IMG/VR virus record: IMGVR_UViG_3300028920_000694
Span: 1-64,000 of that record
DNA from: a virus
Reading direction: 5' to 3' (one strand)
DNA: 64,000 nucleotides
The position numbers and the translations under genes were made by a program. The notes below the pieces were generated by a model that was not told the origin of the DNA, ran no database searches, and was given only the letters and a program-made list of their open reading frames with translations. This document shows positions 52,930-62,619 of the stretch, piece by piece. Each line of letters opens with the position of its first letter. The stretch's first letter is position 1.

Positions 52930-55900
52930 TTATCTAGTATTCCGATACCTAAACTTTAATTGATTTGTAAATGCACCAACATCCTGAATTCCATGAACAT
53001 TTATAGGTCCATACATATTATAATTCTCACTCATTGTATCTCCAGAATATGTCACATTTCTATTATAGGATGTTCCACCGAACACTCCACCTTTCTGCAT
53101 TCCAAGCAGATTAGAATAATGTGTAGAGAGTAAATATTTCATGATATTCTCACCATATTTACGATTAGTTCCCTCTAATGGAACAAGTGCCTCTGCTCCT
53201 TTTTCACCAAACACTCCAGCAGTTGGAGAATTAAATATTCCACCTCTTTCTCCAAATACTAGATTTCTAGCAACATTTCCAAATTCATCAAACATTGCTC
53301 CTGGATTTCTTATGGTATTCATCACAATCTCAAATGCAGTTCCTGTTGAAGTATTGATATTATTCATTAGATTAAATATATTCTGTAATTCATTCTTTAA
53401 ATCTATTACCTTGAGATTTAATTTATCAACATCGGATTGAGTATATCCGATTACTCTATCTACAGCCAACCATGCATCTTCTAATTCATAAGTGATGGTA
53501 GTACCTTCATCTGTAGCCTGTGCCATATCATTAGCTTTATCTTTTATCTTAGTAACTGTTGTAGCAACATCATTAGAAGCAATACCTATATCCATATAGT
53601 GTTCTGCAGTATCCATTGCCACATCATTGTATTCCTTCTGTTCTTTAGTTGCAGCATCTATATATTCTTGTAATTCTGCCTCTGTTATGTCACCCCTAGC
53701 ATATGCTGCCCTAGCCTTAGCTAAATCACCTTCTGCTTCTTTCCATTCTTTATACTGTTCAATTATATCTTCAGTGAGAAGTGCTTGTTCAGCTAACCCT
53801 TCAAATAATTCATCATCCAGTTTCTTTTTATCTTCTGCTATCTTATATTTCTCTAATTCAATCTTAAGTAGTTTATCTTCTAATTCATAGACATCCAACA
53901 TTGCCTCTGCTTTATATTTCTCTTTATTAGTGACTATATCCAATACCTTAGCATATTCTGACATTGCTGAATTCAATTCACTCTGAACTTCTAGTAATTC
54001 ACCCCTTCTATTTATTATATCAGTGACCTGTTCCAGAATTGCTAATTCATTCTCATTTAATTTTTCAGATAGAGAATTATATGTAGCAGTAGCAACTCCC
54101 AGTTCTTCTCTTCTAATTCTCAATTCATCAGTTACATCAGATAAATCCTGAGTTATTCTATTAGCTTGATTTAATAATAAATTATATTCCTCTTCTCTAT
54201 CAGGCCCAAGTCTATTCATTTCTTCTCTGGTGTCAATCAATCTCTGATTCAGATTCGTTTGTTTTCCTGATAATCTATTAATGTCTTTATTAATGTTATA
54301 TAGATTTGTATATGCATCAACTGCATCTCCAACTTCTGGACTCAAATCATGCATCAATTTAAGAATGTCTGATGATACACTTAATACATCACTTTCACTA
54401 TCAGCATATTTCCTTGTAGCATCACCCAAATCTATAAGTAAATCATTATATTCTTCATTTCCCTTTTTACCTTCTGCAGTTAATTCATTTAATCTATTCT
54501 GAATCCTGACTACCCTTGATAATCCATCTAACCAATCAGGTATAGCTTTATTTGAATATCTTTGTATTACAGTCATTCCATCTTCACCAGTTTTTGTTAA
54601 TTTCTCCCATGCTTCATAACTTAATGTCAAACTCTCTTGAACACCTTTAATCTTATCTATCATACCAAGTGCACTATCAATCATTGATGCAATTGAACCA
54701 ATAAATGGAATAGCTTTCACCATATCTTTTATTGTCCCAAAGAAATCAAAATCACCTTCACCACTAATAATCCCTTGGAGTGATTTTACTGATTCAATTA
54801 ATTTCCATAATGCACCAGTTAATTCTTCACCAATAGCTGCACCTAATTCCTGTGCATCACCAGCTAATTGTTTGAATTTGCCTGACATTGTATCCATCTG
54901 TTTCTCAGCAATAAATTCAGTGATTCCAGACATTTCCTTAGTGATAAGGACATAATCTTCTATTTCATCAACTGCACTCACTAGAGTAGCTGCAGCAGCA
55001 GCAGTTCTTGCTCTAAACATCTGTGAAGCATCAGCCACACTAAATTGAGCATTCTTTAATTTTCTAAGTATGTCTACTATACTATTAACTGTTGGATCTA
55101 TATCAGATAGAGTTAATCCTAATGCAGCAAGTGCTCTCTGTCCCTTATCTGTTGGAGTCAGAAGTTTAGTAAATATCATATTTAGACGTTGACCTGCTTG
55201 TGCACCCTCATAACCTCTATCAGCAAGCAATGTCAATGTAGCTCCTATTTCTCTAAAGTCTTGATTCAATTCACCTGCTATCTGTCCAACATACTGGAAT
55301 GCATTAGCCATCTTTTCTGCAGTCATAAATGAATTAGTAATCAAAGCAGTGAATGTATCTACAACCATACCAGTATCATCAAGTTCAAGTCTAAATTGTT
55401 TTAGAACTGTAATTACATATTTAACTGCTTCTTCTAGATTTGTTTGTGTAGCAGTAGCATATTGTAAAATAGGAAGTAATTCTTTAGTAGATGATATAAC
55501 TGGATCAATTCCAGCACTGGCAACTGTATACATTGCCTTAGCTACTTCTGTCATAGTGAATATGGTCTTACTAGCAAGTTCTCTAGAAAGTTTACTTATT
55601 GCATTAACTGCTTTATCAAAGCTATGACCTAAATATCCTGAAACAGCAGCAGCATTCACTACTGCACTCTCAAATTCCTTAAATATCTCTATAGAATTCT
55701 CTAGTCCTTGCCTTATAGCCATCACCATCTGAACACCTATAGAGAATGAAATGTAGTGGACAATCTTCAACATGAACTTCTGCCAGCTAAGCATATACTT
55801 CAATTGCTGTGCAAAGCTCTGTTGCATACCTTTGGTAGATTTATTTACTGTCTTGTGAATTGCAGTCATTGACTTGTTCATCTCAGCCTTGACTCGATTC

Positions 55901-55962
55901 AAGCCAGTTGTCTTTATCTGCAAATCAACATATATACTACCAGCTTTAGTTCCAGTTACCAT
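52930..55962 (-). CDS. Tape-measure protein (1010 aa)
   Basis: This is the longest gene of the window. Residues about 20-330 match the TP901-type tape-measure core (FKEFESAVVNAAAVSGYLGHSFDKAVNAISKLSREL, GYEGAQAGQRLNMIFTKLLTP). A long coiled-coil middle (about 500-800) follows, then a Gly-rich C-terminus with FGERGGIFNSPTAGVFGEKGAEALVPLEG, typical of tape-measure C-termini. It sets the tail length and is ejected on infection. There is no clear SD; the upstream element copy C lies within the 200-nt leader. Confidence 0.9.
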   Translation of the reverse strand: MVTGTKAGSIYVDLQIKTTGLNRVKAEMNKSMTAIHKTVNKSTKGMQQSFAQQLKYMLSWQKFMLKIVHYISFSIGVQMVMAIRQGLENSIEIFKEFESAVVNAAAVSGYLGHSFDKAVNAISKLSRELASKTIFTMTEVAKAMYTVASAGIDPVISSTKELLPILQYATATQTNLEEAVKYVITVLKQFRLELDDTGMVVDTFTALITNSFMTAEKMANAFQYVGQIAGELNQDFREIGATLTLLADRGYEGAQAGQRLNMIFTKLLTPTDKGQRALAALGLTLSDIDPTVNSIVDILRKLKNAQFSVADASQMFRARTAAAAATLVSAVDEIEDYVLITKEMSGITEFIAEKQMDTMSGKFKQLAGDAQELGAAIGEELTGALWKLIESVKSLQGIISGEGDFDFFGTIKDMVKAIPFIGSIASMIDSALGMIDKIKGVQESLTLSYEAWEKLTKTGEDGMTVIQRYSNKAIPDWLDGLSRVVRIQNRLNELTAEGKKGNEEYNDLLIDLGDATRKYADSESDVLSVSSDILKLMHDLSPEVGDAVDAYTNLYNINKDINRLSGKQTNLNQRLIDTREEMNRLGPDREEEYNLLLNQANRITQDLSDVTDELRIRREELGVATATYNSLSEKLNENELAILEQVTDIINRRGELLEVQSELNSAMSEYAKVLDIVTNKEKYKAEAMLDVYELEDKLLKIELEKYKIAEDKKKLDDELFEGLAEQALLTEDIIEQYKEWKEAEGDLAKARAAYARGDITEAELQEYIDAATKEQKEYNDVAMDTAEHYMDIGIASNDVATTVTKIKDKANDMAQATDEGTTITYELEDAWLAVDRVIGYTQSDVDKLNLKVIDLKNELQNIFNLMNNINTSTGTAFEIVMNTIRNPGAMFDEFGNVARNLVFGERGGIFNSPTAGVFGEKGAEALVPLEGTNRKYGENIMKYLLSTHYSNLLGMQKGGVFGGTSYNRNVTYSGDTMSENYNMYGPINVHGIQDVGAFTNQLKFRYRNTR

Positions 55963-56010
55963 ATCTATCTATTCATTTATCTTTAATTTTATACATAATT
56001 CACATTTTCC

Positions 56011-56143
56011 ATTTAAAGGGGTCAAAGAGCTATTCTGAGAGACCTTGCATTGCACCCTACCTATACCATTAGATAACTTTTAAAGTGCTTCAGCGTGGCT
56101 CTCTGTTAATCCTCAGCGATGTTTCAGACATATCCTAAACCTC
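56011..56143 (-). repeat. Dispersed structured element, copy C (minus strand)
   Basis: Read on the minus strand, this element starts with a UUAGG/UCUGA hairpin (56134-56138 with 56124-56128, loop ATATG) and GAAACATC (56118-56125). AGAGCCACGCTGA (56090-56102) is identical to copy A, CTAATGGTAT (56063-56072) matches copy B, and GCTCTTTG (56023-56030) and CCTTTAAATGG (56009-56019) are identical to copy B. The arm AGAGC...CTGA can pair with TCAG...GCTCT at 56026-56038 in the same strand. The opposite strand carries a GGGGTCAAAGAGC arm resembling the first half of copies A and B, so the element is built from inverted repeats. Confidence 0.75.
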
Positions 56144-56161
56144 ATTTCCTAATATATCAGT

Positions 56162-56602
56162 TTATATAACAACCATCAGAGGTTCCCAATTACTTGGTAG
56201 TTTAGATATATTATCATTTTGAGGTTCAACTATCCATACATCTAAATTATCATCTACAAATATATTCACAGCATGTGGATATGTGAACATAGGAGTATTA
56301 GATATCAATATACCAAATGGTAAACTAGACCAGTGTTTGATAGAGAACTGTCCATATAGTCTAATACTAAAATCATCACAATCCAAATATTCAGAAATAT
56401 ATGACTCTTTATCTGTATCATCTTGTGATATGAATCTAGCATACTCTGTGAGAGATGTAAGTTTGTATTTACTATCATATATGTAGATAACACAACTCTC
56501 TCCTAATTCAGCTCTTAATGTAGACATTAATTCAGTATATTCTACATCCACTAATGGACTAGGCTTTCCTAGCTTACTCTTACTAAACCATCCTAAACAC
56601 AT
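56162..56602 (-). CDS. MOA-related cysteine peptidase-like protein
   Basis: This 146-residue protein has YLDCDDFSIRLYGQFS (Cys75), PHAVNIFVDD (His110), and VWIVEPQND (Glu126). The C, H and E residues fit the papain-like/transglutaminase-type catalytic arrangement of the MOA lectin C-terminal domain, which also appears in phage proteins annotated lectin-MOA-related. A protease or an inactive structural version is possible. It lies between the beta-helix protein and element copy C. Confidence 0.6.
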   Translation of the reverse strand: MCLGWFSKSKLGKPSPLVDVEYTELMSTLRAELGESCVIYIYDSKYKLTSLTEYARFISQDDTDKESYISEYLDCDDFSIRLYGQFSIKHWSSLPFGILISNTPMFTYPHAVNIFVDDNLDVWIVEPQNDNISKLPSNWEPLMVVI

Positions 56603-58054
56603 TTAACTTACACCTGAATAGAAGTTCCAATCATCATAGTCAGTACAATTAACCCTAGCATTACATTGATATATTGGATATTGAATACCATTCATGCTGT
56701 TAAACATTATATAACAATTTGTATCACTATTTGCTCCATATACACCAAGATTAGGATATCGTGTACCTGTTCCAACAATTGTATTTAGAAATATTTTAGA
56801 ATCCTCTGTACTTGCAATTGATATTCCAGCTGACCATTGGCCACATCTCTCTATATGATTACCACAAACTGTTGCATTGTCTCCACCCAATGAAATACCG
56901 TTACTTCCTATATCAGCAATCACATTATTATAAATATATGTATATGAACCAGCTAAATTCATAGCATAACTAGTTATGTTTGTGAATTCACATCCTATTA
57001 CTTCAATCCAATTAGGGCTTCCAGTTACACCTCTATAAGTGTCTCTTATGATACTATTAGATATTGTTACATGATAAACATCCGAAGCTATAAAGAAACC
57101 TCTTGCAGTGCTAGCACCATAACATGCATCATCTGTTCCACACGATACCATACAATCATCAAATAATACATGTGATGTGTCTTCCATATAATATCCTACA
57201 CCAGAATCATATACAGAACAACCTGTTACTGATACATTCTGAGTTGCTTCAGCATATGTTGCAGCTAGAGCAGATTCTACAACGAAACCTCCAGAGAATG
57301 CATTATCTACAATACATCCACTTATCACTGAATCATATGTTTCCCAATACCAAACACCAAATGCAGCATAATGCTTAAGACCACTTTCATCAAATGCACT
57401 AGCTAAATCAATGAACATACAATCATGTACATTAATTTGACTTCCTTCTTTGACGAATATTCCCATATTTTGGGTATCGTATATAGTCACACTGTATATC
57501 TCAACAAATTCACATTTCAAAAGATATATACCATTAGTATAGGAATAAAAACAATCATACCATACATCCTGTCCACCACTATTTCCATCTAGGATTATAT
57601 CATGTATTGTTATATTTGCATTACCATTTGTTTGGTCATAATTTCTAATCATAGTACAATTAGCATCATCATCAAGATAAAGTCTAACATTATATAATTC
57701 ACAGTTATCACCAACATAGAGTATACCATCTTGTGTAATAAGATTATTACCACCATTAACCCATCCTGATTCGTTATCAAGATCATCAATAGCATTTTGT
57801 AGATTAGCAAACGAAGCTACCCAGTAATGTCCTTCACTATTTGAAATTAAAGTTTCTGTTGGAGGTCTATACCCTCCTGGTAGTAAGTCTGTCATCACCC
57901 CAGCTCCACCAGCACCTAGAATAGCACCAGTAGTTAGGACTGCAGCAGCTTTCTTCTTATTCCTCTTAAACCAATTTTGTATATCATCTCTAAATAGATA
58001 TATTAAACTAACTGTGATTAGTATACCTATTAATAGAATTATCCATCCTATCAT
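56603..58054 (-). CDS. Membrane-anchored parallel beta-helix protein
   Basis: This 483-residue protein starts with a hydrophobic helix (about residues 1-22), a basic loop (NWFKRNKKKAA) and a second Gly/Ala-rich hydrophobic helix ending LLPGG. About 400 residues of right-handed beta-helix follow, made of repeated I-x-NC-x-I-x-D motifs (e.g. VSVTGCSVYD, HVLFDDCMVS, VTISNSIIRD). It resembles pectate-lyase-fold proteins. A GGAG RBS precedes the start. The anchor module is shared with the gene at 60495. Confidence 0.8.
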   Translation of the reverse strand: MIGWIILLIGILITVSLIYLFRDDIQNWFKRNKKKAAAVLTTGAILGAGGAGVMTDLLPGGYRPPTETLISNSEGHYWVASFANLQNAIDDLDNESGWVNGGNNLITQDGILYVGDNCELYNVRLYLDDDANCTMIRNYDQTNGNANITIHDIILDGNSGGQDVWYDCFYSYTNGIYLLKCEFVEIYSVTIYDTQNMGIFVKEGSQINVHDCMFIDLASAFDESGLKHYAAFGVWYWETYDSVISGCIVDNAFSGGFVVESALAATYAEATQNVSVTGCSVYDSGVGYYMEDTSHVLFDDCMVSCGTDDACYGASTARGFFIASDVYHVTISNSIIRDTYRGVTGSPNWIEVIGCEFTNITSYAMNLAGSYTYIYNNVIADIGSNGISLGGDNATVCGNHIERCGQWSAGISIASTEDSKIFLNTIVGTGTRYPNLGVYGANSDTNCYIMFNSMNGIQYPIYQCNARVNCTDYDDWNFYSGVS

Positions 58055-58089
58055 TTATTTCAGTCTCCAAAATATAACATATAACATCT

Positions 58090-60051
58090 TTAAATTATAT
58101 ACCAATTAGTTCCATCACTTATAACAGTGACAGATTCATATTGAAATTGCATATCATAATCAACATCACCATCTATAGTATCACCACTCTGTCCAGATAC
58201 AGTAACAGTTCCTGTACCTATATTCTTAACAGTTATATTATCACCACTATTATGTGAGTCTGGTAGTTTAATAGTTATAGTATTAGAAGCTAGAACATAT
58301 TCTCCAACTAATGCTGAATAATTAGCAGTCTTGGTTTGTACTATATATCTATGATGACCATAGATAGTACCACCAGAGAATGCTGCTGATGATATTCCAG
58401 TTGAATCATATATGGGTTTATCATTTGCATCTAAATCTCCACCAAGTTGAGGTGTTGTATCTTCCACTACATTAGATAATCCTGCACCAGGAACTAGATT
58501 AGTGGCATTTCCTGAAACCCAATCTGCATATATTCCAGTTTGGGATGAAATCAGATTAGTTTGAATCGAACCTCCAGATATTCCTTGAGATGACAGTCCA
58601 TAACATCTTATTTTATGACTCCAACTATCTCCTGAAACAAATAATTGATAATCACGAACATCTATATTTTGAAATTCTTTGGTAGAAGACATTCCATCAA
58701 AGTTAACTCTAAAGCTTGGTTTATTATTATTTTGACTCAAAAACAATGAATAATTGGGTACAGAACTTGCTATGATAAATGGATATGTAGCAGTTTGTTT
58801 TAAATCCTTTATATAAAACCACCCAGAATTATTAACACCAAACCTATAATGAGCGTTAGAACCTGTTAATTCATAATTATCAGTAAATCTAGTAAATTCA
58901 CCAAATTGATTTTTGTCTTGTCCTATGTAAGTAGTCTTAGTTCCACTATCATAAAATGCAGATGGAACATTTAACCAAGCATCCGTACCTATAAATGTAA
59001 TATCTGTTGCACTACTATAAATAGACCAAGCGAAATTTGGATTATCAGCATTACCCCAATCATACACCACACATTTATTAAATTGATGTCCACCAGTCGA
59101 AATATTTTTAAATCCATCTGTAGTTCTACCTAAAGTTTGTATTTCTACACAATCAAAGCAAAATTCTCCCATTATAGCACTTGTTCCACCTCGAGTGAGA
59201 TTATTATCAAATTCTACACCAATTCTTGGACAATTAATCCATATGTTTTTAAACCATAATGAATTTATCCATGCATTATTATTTAGATTTCCAGTACTAG
59301 TATATATATGTATTCCTCTTGATACTCCATTTATATCAATATCTCTACACATAGTATTAAATATGCAACTTCGACTACCTGTTGCTGAATATCGAATTGC
59401 AGTAGCTCCTGATAGTATGCCATCATCCCAATTATCTGGAGATCCAGCATGGATATATATTTTTTCAACTGTAGTCTGAACTATACTAGATCTTTCCTTC
59501 CAATCATCTACATCACTATGAGAATAATGATGTACAATATTTCCAGAATACCAATTAGTTCCTGGAGTTGGTAAATGAACTGAGAAATTACCTAATAGAA
59601 TATTTCTTGTTCTATTATTAGTAGTACCTCTACGTTGACCAGTGATATAAAAACCATCATATGTACCTTCTGCAAATTTAAATTGTGTACCAGCACCACC
59701 ACCATATAAAGTAGAATGATTAGGTATATTTATAGTGGAAGAAATATTATATGTTCCAGATGCTACATATGTATATGTGAATGGAGAGAGAACACTATTA
59801 AATAATGTAGAAGCATCTACATCAGAGTTTATAATTGTTCCATCAGTTCCTCTCTTTGCATAATATGTATTACTGCTTTTATATATGATAATATCAGCAG
59901 CATAATATGAACCCCCTCCAGCTACGCTATCAGCATATGTTTTATTAGCTACATCAGTCCCAGCTACAGGTGTATATCCAGTTGTGATATGTCCACCTGA
60001 GATGGCTTGTGAGCTTACACTATCTATATTATAAAGGATTCCTTCTCCCAT
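58090..60051 (-). CDS. Tailspike-like beta-helix fibre (653 aa)
   Basis: The N-terminal about 60 residues are fibre linkers (SSQAISGGHI, VANKTYADSVAGGG). Residues about 80-420 form a pectate-lyase-type beta-helix beginning DVDASTLFNSVL..FTYTYVASGTYNISSTINIPNHSTLYGGG. A second SSQGISGGSI...SSQTGIYADWVSGNATN block follows, and the C-terminal strand-rich domain (TKTANYSALVGEYVLAS...ITVKNIGTGTVTVSG) is a capping domain seen in phage tail proteins. It may bind or cleave host polysaccharide. Confidence 0.82.
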   Translation of the reverse strand: MGEGILYNIDSVSSQAISGGHITTGYTPVAGTDVANKTYADSVAGGGSYYAADIIIYKSSNTYYAKRGTDGTIINSDVDASTLFNSVLSPFTYTYVASGTYNISSTINIPNHSTLYGGGAGTQFKFAEGTYDGFYITGQRRGTTNNRTRNILLGNFSVHLPTPGTNWYSGNIVHHYSHSDVDDWKERSSIVQTTVEKIYIHAGSPDNWDDGILSGATAIRYSATGSRSCIFNTMCRDIDINGVSRGIHIYTSTGNLNNNAWINSLWFKNIWINCPRIGVEFDNNLTRGGTSAIMGEFCFDCVEIQTLGRTTDGFKNISTGGHQFNKCVVYDWGNADNPNFAWSIYSSATDITFIGTDAWLNVPSAFYDSGTKTTYIGQDKNQFGEFTRFTDNYELTGSNAHYRFGVNNSGWFYIKDLKQTATYPFIIASSVPNYSLFLSQNNNKPSFRVNFDGMSSTKEFQNIDVRDYQLFVSGDSWSHKIRCYGLSSQGISGGSIQTNLISSQTGIYADWVSGNATNLVPGAGLSNVVEDTTPQLGGDLDANDKPIYDSTGISSAAFSGGTIYGHHRYIVQTKTANYSALVGEYVLASNTITIKLPDSHNSGDNITVKNIGTGTVTVSGQSGDTIDGDVDYDMQFQYESVTVISDGTNWYII

Positions 60052-60108
60052 CTAGTTACCATCCATTTAATTTCATAATTCATTTCTTTTAGACATCCTA
60101 AACATTTA

Positions 60109-60495
60109 TTAATCATAATCTATAGTCTTTAAATGTCCTTTTTGTATATTAGAATTAAAGATATAAACTTCATTTCCATATTTTCTATATGTATTCAATG
60201 ATATGTCATTTACTAGATTAGCCTCTTCTAGAGTGATATTCAAATTCTTACCCATATCACTTACCACCAATTTGAATGTAGATGAATATGTTTCTCCTTT
60301 ACCATCCGCATTAACAGTCATAGTGCATCCAGAATAAGCATAATCCATCAGATTATCCACATACTTTCCAATAGAATTACTAGTCATTGTCAAGGCTTTA
60401 TTTCCACTATTAGCTATAATAGTTCCACTAGCAAGTATATCTCCATTAGAATCATATAGATATCCATACATAGGATATGGAAATGGAAGTGGCAT
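60109..60495 (-). CDS. Small Ig/carboxypeptidase-regulatory-like structural protein
   Basis: This 128-residue protein begins YPMYGYLYDSNGDILASGTIIAN, the typical start of a single carboxypeptidase-regulatory-like (transthyretin-type) beta-sandwich. TFKLVVSDMGKNLNITLEE follows. A GGTGG RBS precedes the ATG, which overlaps the stop of the upstream gene (TAATG). It is likely a minor fibre or decoration protein. Confidence 0.62.
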   Translation of the reverse strand: MPLPFPYPMYGYLYDSNGDILASGTIIANSGNKALTMTSNSIGKYVDNLMDYAYSGCTMTVNADGKGETYSSTFKLVVSDMGKNLNITLEEANLVNDISLNTYRKYGNEVYIFNSNIQKGHLKTIDYD

Positions 60496-62588
60496 TACTT
60501 ACCACCTATATCTAATGTCTCTTGATCTTCTACTCTTATAAATACCACATCATCTTCACTAATTGTAATTGATGGTTCCATAAATCCAACTATATAATAT
60601 TCCCATTCATAATTAGTTTCATTCCAATACCATATTTGTTCATTATCATCTAGAGTAGTGGAGATATCTGACGTAGCCATATCAGAAGCTGTTGTAGATT
60701 CATCATCTGTCCACCCAACATAATTACCACCATTATTTACACCAAATGTTAGAGTAACTTCTCTTGCATCTGAATATGTTGTTCCAGAATCTTCAGGCAT
60801 ATCTATCTCTATATCACCTACATCATCAGTTATATACACTTTAATTACCATAAATGTATCAATATTAAAATTAGTTCCAGATTCATCATGTGGATAGTAA
60901 GTTTGCCATAAACCATCATCCCCCCAAGAAGTTGCAGTCCAAGATGCTATATATTCACCATCACTCCAAGTTATCCCTTCATCATCAATGATATCAGCAA
61001 CACCAGATGCATCTTCATCATCATCTCCCAACCATATAAAATAATCAATGCCATCTGTTCTTATAGTAGATTTATATACAGACAATGTAGTAAAATGAAA
61101 AGTACTATTACACCAGCCACCCTCACCATCAGAAACATTCATGCTCCACCAATATTTTGTATTGTAACTACTGAAATTACTTGTAGGTTGCGAGATATTT
61201 GTATTATTAGCAACAGAAGTATTAGATGCAAACTGTACCCAACTACCACTACTATTACTCCACCAAGTTACATCCATACTGTCACCATTAGGGTCAGTAA
61301 CAATACCATATAAGGTAGGATTCAAAGAAATACCTATGCTACCATTCGTAGGACATTCACCAGATACCCCATCAGGTGCAGCGTTTACAATATAAGTACA
61401 ATACAACAGATATTCCCAATTAGTATTTTCAGCGTTCTTTGTATAAGGATTACTCCATGTAGGATATGTTTGATAATCTTGAGCAAACCACTTATCATCA
61501 CCCTCTACAGTATATCCTATCCTACCAACATTTTCACCACTTCCAAAACATACAACCATATATTCTGTATCATCATATACATCGACATCTTCATCTAAAG
61601 TAAAACTCACCCAGCCCCAATCTTGATTAATAACTTTTTCTTCAGTAGTCTCAATAAATGCTAATGTATCATAATCATATAAAGCACATTTAACATTAAT
61701 GTTAGCACTAGAATAAAGATATGCATGAATTGTTTTAGCTACACCATCTGATGCTGGAGTATCTTTACATGCAAATTCACGTATATTTATAGGACTATAC
61801 CATCCATATGCACCACCATTATATCCAAATTCTGGGTCAATTTCAAAACTATTACCAGACTGTAATGGGTTACGACTCATATTTTGTGTTAATCTAAACC
61901 AGAAAACATCATTGCCATTGATATTCTTAATACCATGATTAGCCAAAATTACCCCATCCTGAATTAAAGGTTTGACATCCGAGAAGTTGAAAAGCACATT
62001 ATAATCTTCAGTAGCATTAGCTGGATATGTGATTTCGTATTCATACAATGATGTTTTATTTACATAGTTTTTAACAGCAATGTCAATACCAAATGTGAAT
62101 CTAAAATAAGTATCTATAGGTGCATTATTAGTAACCTTTAATGTAATTTTTTCGCTAGTATTATCCTCAGACCTAATTCTATTTATATCAAGCCAGTTAT
62201 TAAGGTTCTCACCTTGGAACTCAGTAACCCACTCCTCGAGAATAGGATGCCAAGCCTCTAACTGCCATGCACTATGAGCCAGGAATAACTGCCAGAAATA
62301 AGACCAGTTAACTGTTTTAAATATTGTTTCACCAATACCAAAACTATCTACAGGAGGGACAATATATTCATACAAATAAGGTTCATCATCAGGTGGATCA
62401 TCAACAGGACCACCTACTGGTAATAATGATATGCTAGCTGAACCTATAGTTATTATTGATGCAACCGTTACAATCTTTTTCCAATTTCTCTTCCACCAGC
62501 CCTTCTTTGTGAAGAACATTACAAGTAATGGAACTTCTATAAATGTAATTATTAATACTAATAATAGTATATAAACTAATTCAATCAT
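60495..62588 (-). CDS. Membrane-anchored surface protein with FN3-like domain (697 aa)
   Basis: Residues 1-25 form a hydrophobic helix, the next residues a basic Trp-rich loop (KKGWWKRNWKK) and a second helix ending SLLPVGG. A Pro/Asp-rich linker follows, then a beta-rich ectodomain, an FN3/Ig-like module of about 100 residues (NGSIGISLNPTLYGIVTDPNGDSMDVTWWSNSSGS...), and a C-terminal acidic domain. The FN3-like module matches surface proteins of Thermoplasmata-type archaea by recollection; a search must confirm. Many N-x-S/T sequons are present. Confidence 0.7.
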   Translation of the reverse strand: MIELVYILLLVLIITFIEVPLLVMFFTKKGWWKRNWKKIVTVASIITIGSASISLLPVGGPVDDPPDDEPYLYEYIVPPVDSFGIGETIFKTVNWSYFWQLFLAHSAWQLEAWHPILEEWVTEFQGENLNNWLDINRIRSEDNTSEKITLKVTNNAPIDTYFRFTFGIDIAVKNYVNKTSLYEYEITYPANATEDYNVLFNFSDVKPLIQDGVILANHGIKNINGNDVFWFRLTQNMSRNPLQSGNSFEIDPEFGYNGGAYGWYSPINIREFACKDTPASDGVAKTIHAYLYSSANINVKCALYDYDTLAFIETTEEKVINQDWGWVSFTLDEDVDVYDDTEYMVVCFGSGENVGRIGYTVEGDDKWFAQDYQTYPTWSNPYTKNAENTNWEYLLYCTYIVNAAPDGVSGECPTNGSIGISLNPTLYGIVTDPNGDSMDVTWWSNSSGSWVQFASNTSVANNTNISQPTSNFSSYNTKYWWSMNVSDGEGGWCNSTFHFTTLSVYKSTIRTDGIDYFIWLGDDDEDASGVADIIDDEGITWSDGEYIASWTATSWGDDGLWQTYYPHDESGTNFNIDTFMVIKVYITDDVGDIEIDMPEDSGTTYSDAREVTLTFGVNNGGNYVGWTDDESTTASDMATSDISTTLDDNEQIWYWNETNYEWEYYIVGFMEPSITISEDDVVFIRVEDQETLDIGGK

Positions 62589-62619
62589 AATTTTCTTAAA
62601 GATATTATATCTGACATAA

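Noticed and set aside
56090-56140. Hammerhead-like motifs (GAAAC and CTGAGGA) in copy C
   Set aside because: The order is permuted and CTGAGGA is absent in copies A and B. No third stem with a cleavage site is evident.
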